Source: Acidobacteriota bacterium (lineage in GTDB: Bacteria > Acidobacteriota > Vicinamibacteria > Vicinamibacterales > 2-12-FULL-66-21). Taken from it: 53,067 bases of DNA. Numbering within the stretch: the first letter of the stretch is position 1; every line of letters begins with the position of its first letter. This document shows, one piece after another, positions 41,203 through 50,839 of this stretch. A model generated the notes under the pieces. That model saw only the letters and a list, made by a program, of their open reading frames with translations. It searched no databases and was not told the origin of the DNA. Made by a program: the position numbers and the translations under genes. Location: the NCBI GenBank assembly GCA_003222675.1, contig QHWT01000055.1:111210-164276 (forward strand), given 5' to 3'.

Positions 41203-41532
41203 CGCGAATTCGGGCCGGCGGGCATCGCGGTCGCTGTATTGGCACTGTTCTGGTTAACGCTCCCGGTCGTGTCAGTGAAACCACTCCAGCCGCCACGGCG
41301 AGCCGCGTTAGCCCGCGAACGGAAACCGCTGCCCCCGCCGCCGCCTCCACCCCTCTGCAATCCGCCCCGCATTGGGCTGCCAGTGATTTCTCCGTGCACG
41401 CCATAGCCAGGCGCCACGAACGCCTGACTCAGCGTCGCGGGATTCGGTAAAACACCGCGGCGTTACTAAGGATGTTTCGGAGGTCCGTGATAGAGACCCT
41501 CGCGAGTGGAGACAGGAGCGCTGTACTTCCAT
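41203..41532. other. Region without a convincing gene
   Basis: 330 bp between the broken protein and the methyltransferase. A plus-strand frame carries a run of prolines and the minus strand a matching run of glycines (about 41328-41352); both look like low-complexity sequence. It may include the missing 5' part of the broken gene. Confidence 0.35.
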
Positions 41533-42291
41533 TCACAGTCTGGTCGAACAAAAGACTTCGGTCTCGTACACCAATGTCACGAAGCCGCTTCCATCGGCAT
41601 AGCGCTCATGCAACGCGCGAAGGAGACGGACCAGTCGTTCGCCCGCGGCGCCGCTCTTGGGCACATACGATGCGCTTCTTGCTCTACCAATGAGTCCGGC
41701 GAGATCGAGGCGCTGGAAGTTGGGAAAGCTTCTTCGTTCGGGCGATGAAAACAATCCGCTCTTACCAATGACATTGGGATTGAAAGTTCGACTCTCGGCG
41801 GCAATCTCACCGCCGACATCGACAATCGCCTGTCGGTAGCCGGCCGTGAGCGGGTCGCTCGTGCTGCGGCGGTTCCAGCTGATGGCAAGACGCCGTCGCT
41901 CTTTGAGAATGCGACCAAATTCAGACAGCGCGTCGGCCGTTCGAAACCAGTGAAACGATTGGGCACAGAGGACGAGGTCGACGGTCTGCGAACACAGCCC
42001 AGTGGCTTCGGCGCGTCCCGCCAGCCACGCGACGTTCGGGTGGGGTGCGGCTGCGCGCCGCATGGCTTCCCCCGGTTCGACGGCGATGACGCGAACCCCC
42101 CGTTCGCCGAGCAAACGCGCCGAGATTCCGGTTCCCGCCCCCACATCTGCAGCGACGAGCCGCGGGGGCGGTCCGAGGCCATCGAGAATCGCCTGAACCG
42201 CTTCGGCAGGGTAGGTTGGACGATATCGGACGTAGTCGACTGCTCGATCGCTGAATCGCCCAACCATGTCGCGATCAGTACGGTGTGCCAT
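41533..42291 (-). CDS. Class I SAM-dependent methyltransferase
   Basis: A 252-residue protein. Motif I is AADVGAGTGISARLLGERG, followed by VIAVEPGEAMR (acidic loop), GRAEATGLCSQTVDLVLCAQ and SFHWF, the pattern of the UbiE/Methyltransf_11 group. The N-terminus, GRFSDRAVDYVRYRPTYPAE, is shared by a broad bacterial set acting on small molecules. The substrate is unknown. The gene is single, followed by the ADOP gene on the same strand after 78 bp. Confidence 0.88.
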   Translation of the reverse strand: MAHRTDRDMVGRFSDRAVDYVRYRPTYPAEAVQAILDGLGPPPRLVAADVGAGTGISARLLGERGVRVIAVEPGEAMRRAAAPHPNVAWLAGRAEATGLCSQTVDLVLCAQSFHWFRTADALSEFGRILKERRRLAISWNRRSTSDPLTAGYRQAIVDVGGEIAAESRTFNPNVIGKSGLFSSPERRSFPNFQRLDLAGLIGRARSASYVPKSGAAGERLVRLLRALHERYADGSGFVTLVYETEVFCSTRL

Positions 42292-42369
42292 TCCGCTCGA
42301 GCATCACTTTTAGCACGAGCCCGAACCATCGCCCCTGTGTAGTTGCCTTGTTTACAAAAAGAAGAAATC

Positions 42370-44838
42370 TTAGGTCCCGCGCACGGCTTCCAGCGGGTTG
42401 ATTCGTGTCGCGCGCCAGGCGGGCACCCACGCGGCGATCAACGCCACGACGCTCAGGAGCGCGGCAACGCCGGCGAAGACTCCTGGATCGTAGGTCTTCA
42501 CGCCGAAGACGAGTCCGACCATCAGACGCGTGAGCACGAGCGCGGCGCCGATGCCGAGCGTGACGCCCGTCAGCGCGAGACGGAGGCCCTGCACCAGCAC
42601 GAGGTTGCGCACGTCGCCGGGCACGGCGCCGAGCGCCATCCGGATACCGATCTCCTGGGTGCGCTGCTGCACTGAGTACGACATGAGGCCATAGAGACCG
42701 ACGATTGCGAGCAGCAGCGCGATCGCGGCGAACCCCGTCAGCAAGGTCATGTTGAACGCCGCGCGCTGTGTGGGCGCAGCGAGCAACTCTTCCATCGATC
42801 TGGCTCGCGCGATCGCCAGGCCCCCGGTAGCGGCCCGCACCTCGCGGGCGATCGTCGATGACAGAAGCCGCGGCTCCACATCGGTGCGTGCGACCCACGT
42901 CAACGGAAAGAGCCGGTTGTTGCGCGCCGTCATCGCGTCGCTGACCTGCGCGAGCGGCACGTACGCGATCGGCTCGGGGTTCCGATTCCACTCCGCATCG
43001 CGCGGGTCGGCAACGGCGCCGACAATCTGGCGCGGCAGATCGCGGAACTCCGCTCCCGCGCCAGTCCCGATCGTGATGCGTTCGCCGACCGGATCGCGAT
43101 GCTGCCAGTAACGCCGCGCGAACGCGTCGTTGATGATCACGACAGGCAGCGCACCGTTCTCGTCGTGGTCCGAGAACACGCGCCCGCGCAGCAGCTTGAT
43201 GCGGAACACACTGAAGTAAGCGGGCGAGATGCAGCGCCAGTTCACCGTGCCCTCGAACGGCGCATTGAGGGGACGCCGCGCAATGGTGAACGGCAGCGCG
43301 AAGCTCGGTTCGAGCGGCAGCGCGCGCGCCGCAGCAAACGCGGCAATGCCGCCCGTGCCGTCGAGACGCTGCCGCGCGTTGCGGAACATCCGCATCACCG
43401 ACGCCGTGTCGTCGTGCGACGTTCCGCTCAGCGACGTGTCGAGCGTCAGCACGCGTGCCGCATCGAAGCCGCGGTCGATGTCACGCACCGCGGTAAAGGT
43501 CCTGATCATCAGGCCCGCGCCTACGAGGAGCACCAGCGCGAGCGCAACCTCGGCAATCACCAGGAGAGACTGCGCGCGGTAACGGCGCCACCCGCCATCC
43601 GCGGGAGAGCCGGACTCCTTGAACGCCGCGCTGAGATTCACGTGCGACGTGTTGATCGCTGGCAGCACGCCGAACAAGACGGCTGTCAGCACCGCGACGC
43701 CGATCGCGAACAGGACTACGCGAGTATCGAGCCCCGGATCCGCGCCGGGGACGCTCAGGGACGGGATCGCATCTGCGGCCGCCCGGGCGATGCCGCGCAG
43801 TCCGATCGCGCCGGCAATCAGGCCGAGCACGCCGCCACCAGCGGCGAGGAGGGCGCTTTCCGTAAGGAGCTGCCGCACGACGCGCGAGCGGCGTGCGCCC
43901 AGCGCCGTCCGCATCGCGATCTCCTGCCGGCGCCGCTGCCCGCGCGCGAGCAGCAGATTGGCGACGTTCGCGCAACCGATCAGCAGGACGAACGCGACGG
44001 CCGCCGTAATCATCTGGAGTGCCGGCTTCACATCTCCCACGAGCGCCTCGCGCAGCGGGATTGCAGAGAAGTCTTCCCAGAACCCCATCGCGAACGGGTG
44101 TGTGCGCCGGAAGTTCGGTGCGGTGTCCGCCATCTCGCGCTGGGCGGCCCGCAGTGTGGCGCTTGGGAGAAGCCGCGCGGCGACGCGCACGACGTTCGCG
44201 AAATCGCCGCTGAAGCGGTCGGCCTGCAGCGGCAGATAGACGTCCACTGAGGGCTCGGTCTGGAAGTCGGACGCCAGCACCCCGATCACCTCGTATCCAT
44301 CGCCACCGAACGGGATTACGCGTCCGACGAGCGATCGATCGCTGCCGAACCGTCGCTTCCAGACGCCGTCACTGATGACGGCGACGTGAGGTCCGCGAAG
44401 CCGATCCTCGTCGGGCGTGAAGGTGCGGCCGAGCGCCGCGCGCGCACCGAACACGTCGAAGTACCCTGCGGACACGTGCATGGCGCGCAGGTGCTCGGGC
44501 GCATCGGTGCCCGTCAGATTGACGCCCGGATCCGAGGACTGGTACGCGCCGATGCTCTGGAAGACGCGCGTCTCGTCGCGCCACATGGTGAATTTTGGAA
44601 TCGATGTCTGAATGACCCAGCTGTTGCGCGTCGTGCTGACGAGCTGAACGATTCGGTCCGCGTCACGGTAGGGCAACGGTCTCAGAAGGACCGAGTTAAC
44701 CACCGAGAACACGGCCGTATTGGCGCCGATGCTGATCGCGAGGACGGCGAGCACGGTGAGCGTGAACCCGCGCGCCCGTCGCAGCAGGCGTGACGCGTGG
44801 CGCAGGTCGCGCGCGAGATCGTCAGCGAGGAATCTCAT
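42370..44838 (-). CDS. ADOP-type (acidobacterial duplicated orphan permease) MacB/FtsX-like protein
   Basis: An 822-residue protein starting at ATG 44838 (MRFLADDLARDLRHASRLL). It has two MacB_PCD/FtsX repeats: the first with LAISIGANTAVFSVVNSVLL and later ANVANLLLARGQRRRQEIAM; the second starting RAQSLLVIAEVALALVLLVG and ending LYGLMSYSVQQRTQEIGIRM with three more helices. Large periplasmic domains lie between. No ATPase is encoded beside it, hence orphan permease. The family is strongly expanded in Acidobacteria; substrates (possibly antibiotics or lipopeptides) are not established. Confidence 0.9.
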   Translation of the reverse strand: MRFLADDLARDLRHASRLLRRARGFTLTVLAVLAISIGANTAVFSVVNSVLLRPLPYRDADRIVQLVSTTRNSWVIQTSIPKFTMWRDETRVFQSIGAYQSSDPGVNLTGTDAPEHLRAMHVSAGYFDVFGARAALGRTFTPDEDRLRGPHVAVISDGVWKRRFGSDRSLVGRVIPFGGDGYEVIGVLASDFQTEPSVDVYLPLQADRFSGDFANVVRVAARLLPSATLRAAQREMADTAPNFRRTHPFAMGFWEDFSAIPLREALVGDVKPALQMITAAVAFVLLIGCANVANLLLARGQRRRQEIAMRTALGARRSRVVRQLLTESALLAAGGGVLGLIAGAIGLRGIARAAADAIPSLSVPGADPGLDTRVVLFAIGVAVLTAVLFGVLPAINTSHVNLSAAFKESGSPADGGWRRYRAQSLLVIAEVALALVLLVGAGLMIRTFTAVRDIDRGFDAARVLTLDTSLSGTSHDDTASVMRMFRNARQRLDGTGGIAAFAAARALPLEPSFALPFTIARRPLNAPFEGTVNWRCISPAYFSVFRIKLLRGRVFSDHDENGALPVVIINDAFARRYWQHRDPVGERITIGTGAGAEFRDLPRQIVGAVADPRDAEWNRNPEPIAYVPLAQVSDAMTARNNRLFPLTWVARTDVEPRLLSSTIAREVRAATGGLAIARARSMEELLAAPTQRAAFNMTLLTGFAAIALLLAIVGLYGLMSYSVQQRTQEIGIRMALGAVPGDVRNLVLVQGLRLALTGVTLGIGAALVLTRLMVGLVFGVKTYDPGVFAGVAALLSVVALIAAWVPAWRATRINPLEAVRGT

Positions 44839-45235
44839 GCCGATCCGCGATGCGATCGTACCCGGGACGAGCTCGGCACGTCCACCTGCATTTCGTTGGT
44901 TGGCCGCACAATCGTCAACCCGCTTCTCGACCATCCTCGTTTTTCGTCGTAATTCCTATGTTCTTCAGGTCGTTGTCGAGCGGGCGGCTTGGCTGCCGTG
45001 TGTTTATCGCGAGCTGATCATCTGCATCGGCTTCGACCAGTCACCGCTGCGACGCTACGGCGCGATCGACTTCGCCGCAAATGCTCGCACCTCGCGAAGC
45101 ACGGCACTGGCCGTTGAGGTCGTTTGGCCGGTGAGAGTCAGTTCGGGTGGCGGGCTGCTTGCGGGCGGCACATCCACCGAGGTTTCCCAAATCACTCCTG
45201 TACGCTGGCGGGCTGGTGCTCAGTCGCTCTTCCGC
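44839..45235. other. Region upstream of the ADOP gene
   Basis: About 400 bp with no protein-like frame I can support. It should contain the minus-strand promoter of the ADOP gene. The plus-strand frame leading into the next feature is open here but its composition is poor. Confidence 0.35.
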
Positions 45236-45505
45236 ATGACGCGGGCGCAAGCCCAGGGATGTACCCCTCTTCAGGTCACCCTTGGCGCGACGAACGTCGA
45301 TCTCCTGGGCCTCCAAGTAGCGCTCGATCCCGTCGGCGTCACCGTGAACGGCGCGGCCGGCACAGCACTTGGCGATCTGGTGTGTGCCGCTTCGGATCTG
45401 CTGGGCAATGTGGCGGGACTCGTGACCCTTCTGAACAACTTGCTCGGCGTCGTCACAGGTTTGCTGGGCGGTTTAACAGGAGGCCTGGCCGGCATCGGCG
45501 CATAG
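45236..45505 (+). CDS. Short secreted-type protein fragment, Leu/Gly-rich C-terminal domain
   Basis: 89 residues from an ATG at 45236. TPLQVTLGATNVDLLGLQVA, LGDLVCAASDLLGN and a Leu/Gly-rich hydrophobic end (NNLLGVVTGLLGGLTGG) match the C-terminal domain of a small exported family (CxxLxLxLGPLxLxLLGLxV...LLGNLLC...). A normal member has a signal peptide and about 100 further residues, which are not visible in any frame just upstream. I therefore suspect a 5'-truncated remnant. Confidence 0.4.
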   Translation: MTRAQAQGCTPLQVTLGATNVDLLGLQVALDPVGVTVNGAAGTALGDLVCAASDLLGNVAGLVTLLNNLLGVVTGLLGGLTGGLAGIGA

Positions 45506-45724
45506 GCCGCTTACCCGAGACACGCAAAACATAGGATACTGAATACCAAGGCGACGCGGACTTCAGCGATCGTCGGCGACTTGCTCGAGGTCGCGTCGCC
45601 AAGATCGTGTCGCCTATCCAGCACGGGCTGCGCGGCTTCTGTGACTCAAGCGAACCTCTACACATCTTGAGATGGCGCCCTATACGCGCTTGCCGCCGTA
45701 TGAAGGATCGATTGGGTGGTGTCG

Positions 45725-46147
45725 TCATTGCGCCGCACCCACCACTGCCAGTCCGTGCGCGTGCGCGGCAAGGGCCAGCGCGCCATCGTGGGTGGCGACC
45801 ACTAGATCGGTTCGCGTCACTTGCTTCCAGAGGAGCGCGGTCGCGAGATGAATGGCGTCGAGCGTGCCGAGCTCAGTTGGCATCGGCTGTGCGGCTCGAT
45901 CGAGCACGATCGCATCGACTTCGACGAGCTCGAGTGAAGCGATTAGCGCCAGGATCGTGGCTCGACGCTTCGCGACTTCCGCATCGGTGAGGTTCGCGCG
46001 CAGCCTGAGACGATCCAACGTGCGCAAGCTCTCGGTCATGATTAAGGCGCTCGAGACGCCTTGGTTGATCTGCCGCCATTCGGGGAGGGCATCCGGCTGC
46101 CCGAGCGCGACTCGAAGGAGCACAGAAGCATCGACGTACGCAATCAC
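45725..46147 (-). CDS. PIN-domain toxin of a type II toxin-antitoxin pair
   Basis: A 140-residue PIN nuclease. The acidic residues that bind Mg2+ are present: Asp6 (MIAYVDASVLL), Glu39 (LIMTESLRTL), Asp97 (LGTLDAIHLATALL) and Asp121 (VVATHDGAL). Such VapC-type toxins cleave RNA and are held by an antitoxin made from the same operon. Its start overlaps the antitoxin stop by four bases. Confidence 0.88.
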   Translation of the reverse strand: MIAYVDASVLLRVALGQPDALPEWRQINQGVSSALIMTESLRTLDRLRLRANLTDAEVAKRRATILALIASLELVEVDAIVLDRAAQPMPTELGTLDAIHLATALLWKQVTRTDLVVATHDGALALAAHAHGLAVVGAAQ

Positions 46148-46404
46148 CGATGTCCCTGGCGCTCTTCGAGAAGCAGTTTGACGATGTCGACCTTGAGCTT
46201 CGCTGTCTTGGGGAGTGGGACGCGATTTGGCGCCGGCGTGCCCGGTGCCGGCTTCCGAATGCGGAGGGCGGGTCGCTCCCGTACCGGCACAATCTGGGCG
46301 ACGGGTGTTTCACGATCGAGCACGTCGATGGTCTCGCCACGGCGCACGGCGCGAAGGTATTCGCTCAGCCGGGATTTCAGCTCAGCGATACGTACCTGCC
46401 TCAT
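46144..46404 (-). CDS. Phd/YefM-like antitoxin
   Basis: An 86-residue protein. The N-terminus RQVRIAELKSRLSEYLRAVR and ETIDVLDRETPVAQIVPVRE is the Phd/YefM DNA-binding fold; the Pro-rich middle and a C-terminal helix (VDIVKLLLEERQGHR) would wrap the PIN toxin. The pair likely represses its own promoter just upstream of 46404, where GGCCATTATGACCAGAAGTG-like sequence with an ATAAT-type palindromic feel occurs, but I cannot define an operator. Confidence 0.85.
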   Translation of the reverse strand: MRQVRIAELKSRLSEYLRAVRRGETIDVLDRETPVAQIVPVRERPALRIRKPAPGTPAPNRVPLPKTAKLKVDIVKLLLEERQGHR

Positions 46405-46581
46405 GGCCTATTATGACCAGAAGTGGTCATTTCAGCAATGGCGGGGGAGAGGAGTCTGTTGCTGAGCTGGGGACCCGGGGATTCGAACCGCCGGTCTTTG
46501 CGGGAATCAAGCTGCTACCCAAGAAACACCCAAACCCAATTTCGTTGAGCCTGGGACTCTGACGCCAGACGCGTGAAGAAT

Positions 46582-49449
46582 CTATTTCCTCCGCGCGTTC
46601 AGCGCATCCAGGGTTCGCTTCAGGTGTTCGAGCTTCTGCCCGGCCTCGCCGAGCTTCCCTTCCGCCGTCAGCCGCTGGTAGTCGTCGAGATCCTTTGCGG
46701 CTTCCGCAACCAACGCGCTGATGTCAGCGGACGGAGGCGCGCCCGTCCCGGGCGCCGTCGTCGCCGCCGCGGGCGGCCGTGTCCCCTCGGGTGCCGATGG
46801 CGCTTTCCCAAAGAGCCCCGCAAGCGCCTCTTCGAACGTCGGCGCGTATGCCAGACGATCCTGCATGGCGAGGACGACGAGGCGCAGCTCCGGCATCGGG
46901 CTGCGCTCCGCCTGCAGGTAAATGGCCTCGGCGTACAGCAGCGCCCGTCCGATCGGTATCACGAGCAATGACCCGCGGCGCACGCGGGAGCCCTGCTGGT
47001 TCCAGAGCGACAACTGTCCGGACAATTGCGCGTTCTGGTCGATCCGCGCCTCGATCTGAAGGGGGCCGTCCACCAGGCGCGTCTTCGGAAAATCGTACAC
47101 GACGACCTCGCCATAGTGCGTGCCGTCGCTGCGACCCGCCATCCAGCCAATGAGATTGTTCCGATTTGAGGGTGTGAACGGGAGCACCTCCACGAACTCC
47201 GTGCTCATCTCCCCCGGAAGCTTCATGAGCACGAAATTTGGCTCCATCGGCTGCGCGCCTTTGTCCGATTGGTTGTTTGGGGCGACGCTAACCACCGTCC
47301 ACAGGTCCTCGCGGTTGTAGAACACCTCGGGATTCGTCATGTGGTACAGGCCGAACACGTCGGCCTGCAGCGCGAGCAGCATCTCTGGATAGCGGACGTG
47401 CTTCCGCAGGTCCGCCGGCATCGCAGCAGCGTCCGTGAACAGTGTCGGAAACAACCGGCGGTAGACGCCGAGAACGGGGTCCGCGGTGTCGAAGACGTAG
47501 AACGTCGTCGTGCCGTTGTAGGCGTCGATGACCACCTTGACGCTGTTGCGGACGTAATTGATGCGGTGCGCTTCGAGCTGGTATGGACGCGAATACGGAT
47601 ACCGGTCGGAGATGGTGAACGCGTCCATGATCCACGACAGCCGCCCGTCCTCGCCGAGGACGATGTACGGGTCATCGTCGAAGACGAGGAACGGCGCCAT
47701 TGCGGCAACGCGCTCCCGTACGTTGCGCCGCATCAGCAGGCGGCTCTCGGCGGTTACGTCGTCGCTGAAGGGGAGCTTGCCGAGGTCCCCGCGATCGAGT
47801 GCGATGAGCAGGCGGCGCGGGAGCCCGCCGATCGCGATCCCGCCGGTTCCCTCGTACGACGTGAGATTGTTCGTTTGCCCCTGCGGGTAGTTGAACTCCT
47901 GCTGCCGCGTCTTCACGTAGACGTCGGTGTTGGTCATCTCGCCGAAATACACTTCCGGACGTCTGACCGTCAGCGCCGGCACCGTCGACTGGATCGGCAT
48001 ATCCCGCAGAATGAGCGCGGGCAGTCCCTCAGGCGTGAAGCCGTTCACCGGATTCATCGTGAGGCCGTAGCCGTGTGTGTAGATCAGCTTCTCGTTGATC
48101 CAGTTCCGGCTGCTGACCGGCAGCTTGTCGACGCTGATCTCGCGCGTCGCGAGCATCACTTGGCGCAGCGCGCCGTCGAGCACGTAGCGGTCGATATCGA
48201 TGTCCGGAAAGTCGTAGTACGTCCGGATCTCCTGGAGCTGGCGCAGCGTGTCCTGCAACGCGCGCCAGTCCCACAGGCGGATGTTCTGCAGCGTGTCCTG
48301 GTTGGCGGCCGGATCCGCCGCGTCGACGCCTGGATCCGCCGGGAACGCGCGCTGCGAGATGTGATCGAGTCCGTACGCCTGTCGCGTGAACGCGATGTTG
48401 TGCGCGATGTACGGCGCCTCGCGCACGAGCTCGTTCGGCTTGACGATGAAGCCGTTGATGTATCCGGTGACGAGGCTGAATCCGATATACAGCGCCGACG
48501 CCGGCAATGCCGATGCCGCGAGCCATCGCGGCCTGGGCAATACGAACGCGCTGAGGATCGCGAGGCCAGCGCCAACGAGCAGCGCAATCGACACGCACAA
48601 CGCGCCGAGCAGCGCGACGTGCGCGTCGGTATATGTGATGCCGGCAAAGATCGTGTGGTCGTCAAACAGGCGTTCGAAGCGGCCGAGATACGCCTCGACC
48701 GCCAGCATCACGAGCACGAACGCCCACGCGACGGCGAGGCCTCGCGCGCCGGTGCGGGCCCGTCCGAGGCGGCTGCGGCCCCCCATCACCTGGCCGGCGC
48801 CCGATGTGAGGCGGAAGAAAAGCGCCATCGCGCAGACGATCATCGCGAGCGTCGTCAACCATCCCGCGAGCAGCTGCCACGCTGGCAGCGTGAACAAATA
48901 GAACGGGATCGGACGCCCGAAGATGGGATCGGCTGCTTGCGGCGCAGCCGAGACCGGCGCGCCACGCGCGTACCACCAAAGCGCAAACGTCGGCCAGTCC
49001 GACATCATGCTCGCGCCCGTGACCAGTGCGATGACGAGCGACACCAGGATTGCGATGGCCCGCAGCACGGGTCCGACCGGCACCGTGATGGGGCGCCCGT
49101 TGATGAAAATGACGCCGCCGGAGCCCAGCTCTCCAAAAGTTGTCGGCTTCAGCGCCAGGAACGCGCCATACAACGCTGCGAACGTGGCGCCGGTGAACAC
49201 GGCGAACAACATGGCCTCGATGTTCAGCGTCGTCCAGAACACCTCGGCATACCCGAGCGATCCGAACCAGAGCGCCTCCACGTAGTAGGACGCCGCGGTA
49301 CCGGCCCCGAACAAGAGGGCAAGGATCAGCAGGAGGAGGAGCAACGCGCCGCGGCGGCGCGGCGGACGACGACCGGAGTACTCGATGGCGTCGACGGCTC
49401 GGTCATTCAGCACGATGGGCGCAACACTCCAGGCAGGCGCCTTCAGCAT
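46582..49449 (-). CDS. UPF0182 family membrane protein
   Basis: A 955-residue protein. About seven helices fill the first 350 residues, including LLLLLLILALLFGAGTAASY and the family signature YYVEALWFGSLGYAEVFWTT. A large extracytoplasmic domain follows, with IRLWDWRALQDTLRQLQEIR, YYDFPDIDIDRYVLDG, YTHGYGLTMNPVNGFTPEGL and SGQLSLWNQQGSRVRRGSLL, all typical of UPF0182. A Pro/Ala-rich linker and a terminal helix (DYQRLTAEGKLGEAGQKLEH) end the protein. The biological role of the family is unknown. It is a single-gene unit. Confidence 0.92.
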   Translation of the reverse strand: MLKAPAWSVAPIVLNDRAVDAIEYSGRRPPRRRGALLLLLLILALLFGAGTAASYYVEALWFGSLGYAEVFWTTLNIEAMLFAVFTGATFAALYGAFLALKPTTFGELGSGGVIFINGRPITVPVGPVLRAIAILVSLVIALVTGASMMSDWPTFALWWYARGAPVSAAPQAADPIFGRPIPFYLFTLPAWQLLAGWLTTLAMIVCAMALFFRLTSGAGQVMGGRSRLGRARTGARGLAVAWAFVLVMLAVEAYLGRFERLFDDHTIFAGITYTDAHVALLGALCVSIALLVGAGLAILSAFVLPRPRWLAASALPASALYIGFSLVTGYINGFIVKPNELVREAPYIAHNIAFTRQAYGLDHISQRAFPADPGVDAADPAANQDTLQNIRLWDWRALQDTLRQLQEIRTYYDFPDIDIDRYVLDGALRQVMLATREISVDKLPVSSRNWINEKLIYTHGYGLTMNPVNGFTPEGLPALILRDMPIQSTVPALTVRRPEVYFGEMTNTDVYVKTRQQEFNYPQGQTNNLTSYEGTGGIAIGGLPRRLLIALDRGDLGKLPFSDDVTAESRLLMRRNVRERVAAMAPFLVFDDDPYIVLGEDGRLSWIMDAFTISDRYPYSRPYQLEAHRINYVRNSVKVVIDAYNGTTTFYVFDTADPVLGVYRRLFPTLFTDAAAMPADLRKHVRYPEMLLALQADVFGLYHMTNPEVFYNREDLWTVVSVAPNNQSDKGAQPMEPNFVLMKLPGEMSTEFVEVLPFTPSNRNNLIGWMAGRSDGTHYGEVVVYDFPKTRLVDGPLQIEARIDQNAQLSGQLSLWNQQGSRVRRGSLLVIPIGRALLYAEAIYLQAERSPMPELRLVVLAMQDRLAYAPTFEEALAGLFGKAPSAPEGTRPPAAATTAPGTGAPPSADISALVAEAAKDLDDYQRLTAEGKLGEAGQKLEHLKRTLDALNARRK

Positions 49450-49857
49450 AGGCGATCTGTGAAGCCGTACTCGCTAATCTTGGAAATCGCCTCTGGCGTC
49501 ACGGAAATTGCCAGGATCATCTCGGCCGCCGAGACCTGACGTTCAACCAGATTGCGGTATGAGAGATTGCGCGTTATCGGCCCGCGGAGTGCAGGTCCGG
49601 CCGCGCTGCGGCCTTTCGGCCACCCGTCGCCTGGAGCTCGAGCGCCCGAAGCGGGATCCTGCAGCGTCATCGCGCGGCCGCGCATAAGACGTGAGATCCG
49701 TTCCGTTTGGATTCGATTTACGCACACGGCTTCCTGCGAGTAGAAGCGCAATTCACGGCCGGGCGCGACGCCGTGATTCGCGAGGTCGCCCTCTTTGGCG
49801 GACCGGGGCCTTTCGGCGCGCCGACCGATGCCGAGGCCGAGGTCTGGCTGCGCGAAC
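49450..49857. other. Non-coding or decayed region
   Basis: No complete gene. On the plus strand a stretch from about 49693 to 49883 reads DAVIREVALFGGPGPF and AEAEVWLRELSDYIPQS before a stop. It is protein-like but has no usable start and an in-frame stop at 49692, so it is probably the last piece of a lost gene. Confidence 0.35.
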
Positions 49858-50481
49858 TCAGCGACTATATTCCACAGTCTTGATATCTGCTGAGGAGCTT
49901 GGGAACAGACGTGAGAACACGGCGTGCGCCGGTAAGTGGAACGCGATCGGATAAAGCAGCATGACAAGCAGCAGGTACACGCGTGGATGGATTGACCGCT
50001 GCGGTGATCCGCTCAGACCGTAAACCCAATTGATATCGTCGGCCGGTTCCGTCAGCGCATACGTCGTTACGAGCAGCATCGACGTCAAGACGGTTTGTGC
50101 TCGAAACGCTCTCCGATCGTAGCCAAGCCTGCCTATCATCCACAGCAGCAACGGCGGGAGCCAGAGATGGAACAGCGACAGCGCACGCACCGGGCGCGGA
50201 ATCCTGCGGTCGAACATGTAGTCGGCCAGGCCGATCAGACGGACGCGGAAGCACTGGCCGACGAGATCAACCGTCCAGCCGGTCTCCGGAACCGTAACGC
50301 TCACGGCTTGCATGCTGGCGAGAAGGCGATGTTCGAGCCAGAGCGCTGGAACAGTGGCAAACAGCGCGACGTCGGAGAACCACAGGAAGTTGCGCCACCC
50401 ATACTGACGCAGATACGCCGGAATGATCGCGGCAACAAAGCTGGTGTGCGTTAGCTTCAGCCAGAGTGGGATTCGCCGCAT
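49858..50481 (-). CDS. Conserved multi-helix membrane-associated protein
   Basis: A 207-residue protein starting MRRIPLWLKLTHTSFVA at 50481. Helices include FLWFSDVALFATVPALWLEH and LSLFHLWLPPLLLWMIGRLG. The segments YMFDRRIPRPVRALSLFH and DDINWVYGLSGSPQ recur in a family of membrane proteins known to me from planctomycetes and acidobacteria without assigned function. The last residues overlap decayed plus-strand sequence. Confidence 0.72.
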   Translation of the reverse strand: MRRIPLWLKLTHTSFVAAIIPAYLRQYGWRNFLWFSDVALFATVPALWLEHRLLASMQAVSVTVPETGWTVDLVGQCFRVRLIGLADYMFDRRIPRPVRALSLFHLWLPPLLLWMIGRLGYDRRAFRAQTVLTSMLLVTTYALTEPADDINWVYGLSGSPQRSIHPRVYLLLVMLLYPIAFHLPAHAVFSRLFPSSSADIKTVEYSR

Positions 50482-50786
50482 GCGTCCAGCGCATGCAAGC
50501 AAGCCACCGGAGCCTGGACAACCTCGGCCCTTACCGGTGCGTGCACTGTCAAGCCGAAAAGACACGCGCGCTCGATGACGCGCGCGACGTCGAGGACGTC
50601 GTCCGCGTCGAAGACCACTTGACGGTTCGGGAGGTCTTCCGCTAATCGGAGATCGAGACGCCAATTGTTATGCTCGCTGCCGACGTTCTGATTGAGAGTT
50701 GCAGGACTCGGGCGTCGATATACCATCGTCGGTCTCGAACGGAGATCGATCCAGTCGACCTTAATCACTCGGCCAGCCGTATCCAC
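50457..50786 (-). CDS. Hypothetical 109-residue protein
   Basis: An open frame from a GTG at 50786, overlapping the next gene by 25 bp. Parts such as NNWRLDLRLAEDLPNRQVVF and DADDVLDVARVIERACLFG look like folded protein. No family recognised. An in-frame TAA lies just before the GTG. It follows a truncated superoxide dismutase, so it could be a gene damaged at its 5' end. Confidence 0.35.
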   Translation of the reverse strand: MDTAGRVIKVDWIDLRSRPTMVYRRPSPATLNQNVGSEHNNWRLDLRLAEDLPNRQVVFDADDVLDVARVIERACLFGLTVHAPVRAEVVQAPVACLHALDACGESHSG

Positions 50787-50839
50787 CAGTTCTTAGATGA
50801 CGGCCTGATGAGCGATTGGCCGAAAACCCATCCGCTCGT

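Noticed and set aside
41131-41406. Plus-strand frame with a hydrophobic segment and a polyproline run
   Set aside because: It has no ribosome site, its end is low-complexity sequence, and part of it is antisense to a frameshifted minus-strand protein.
46462-46500. Minus-strand sequence GGCGGTTCGAATCCCCGGGT resembling the T-arm and 3' end of a tRNA
   Set aside because: The T stem has two mismatches, and no matching acceptor 5' half, anticodon arm or D arm is found upstream. At most it is a tRNA 3' remnant or attachment-site relic beside the toxin-antitoxin genes.
47269-49539. 756-residue open frame opposite the UPF0182 gene
   Set aside because: It is an antisense shadow with a charge-rich composition; the minus strand carries family signatures over its full length.
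49443-49967. 174-residue minus-strand frame next to the UPF0182 gene
   Set aside because: It overlaps a plus-strand remnant with better protein-like composition, has no recognisable motif and no ribosome site. I could not support it.
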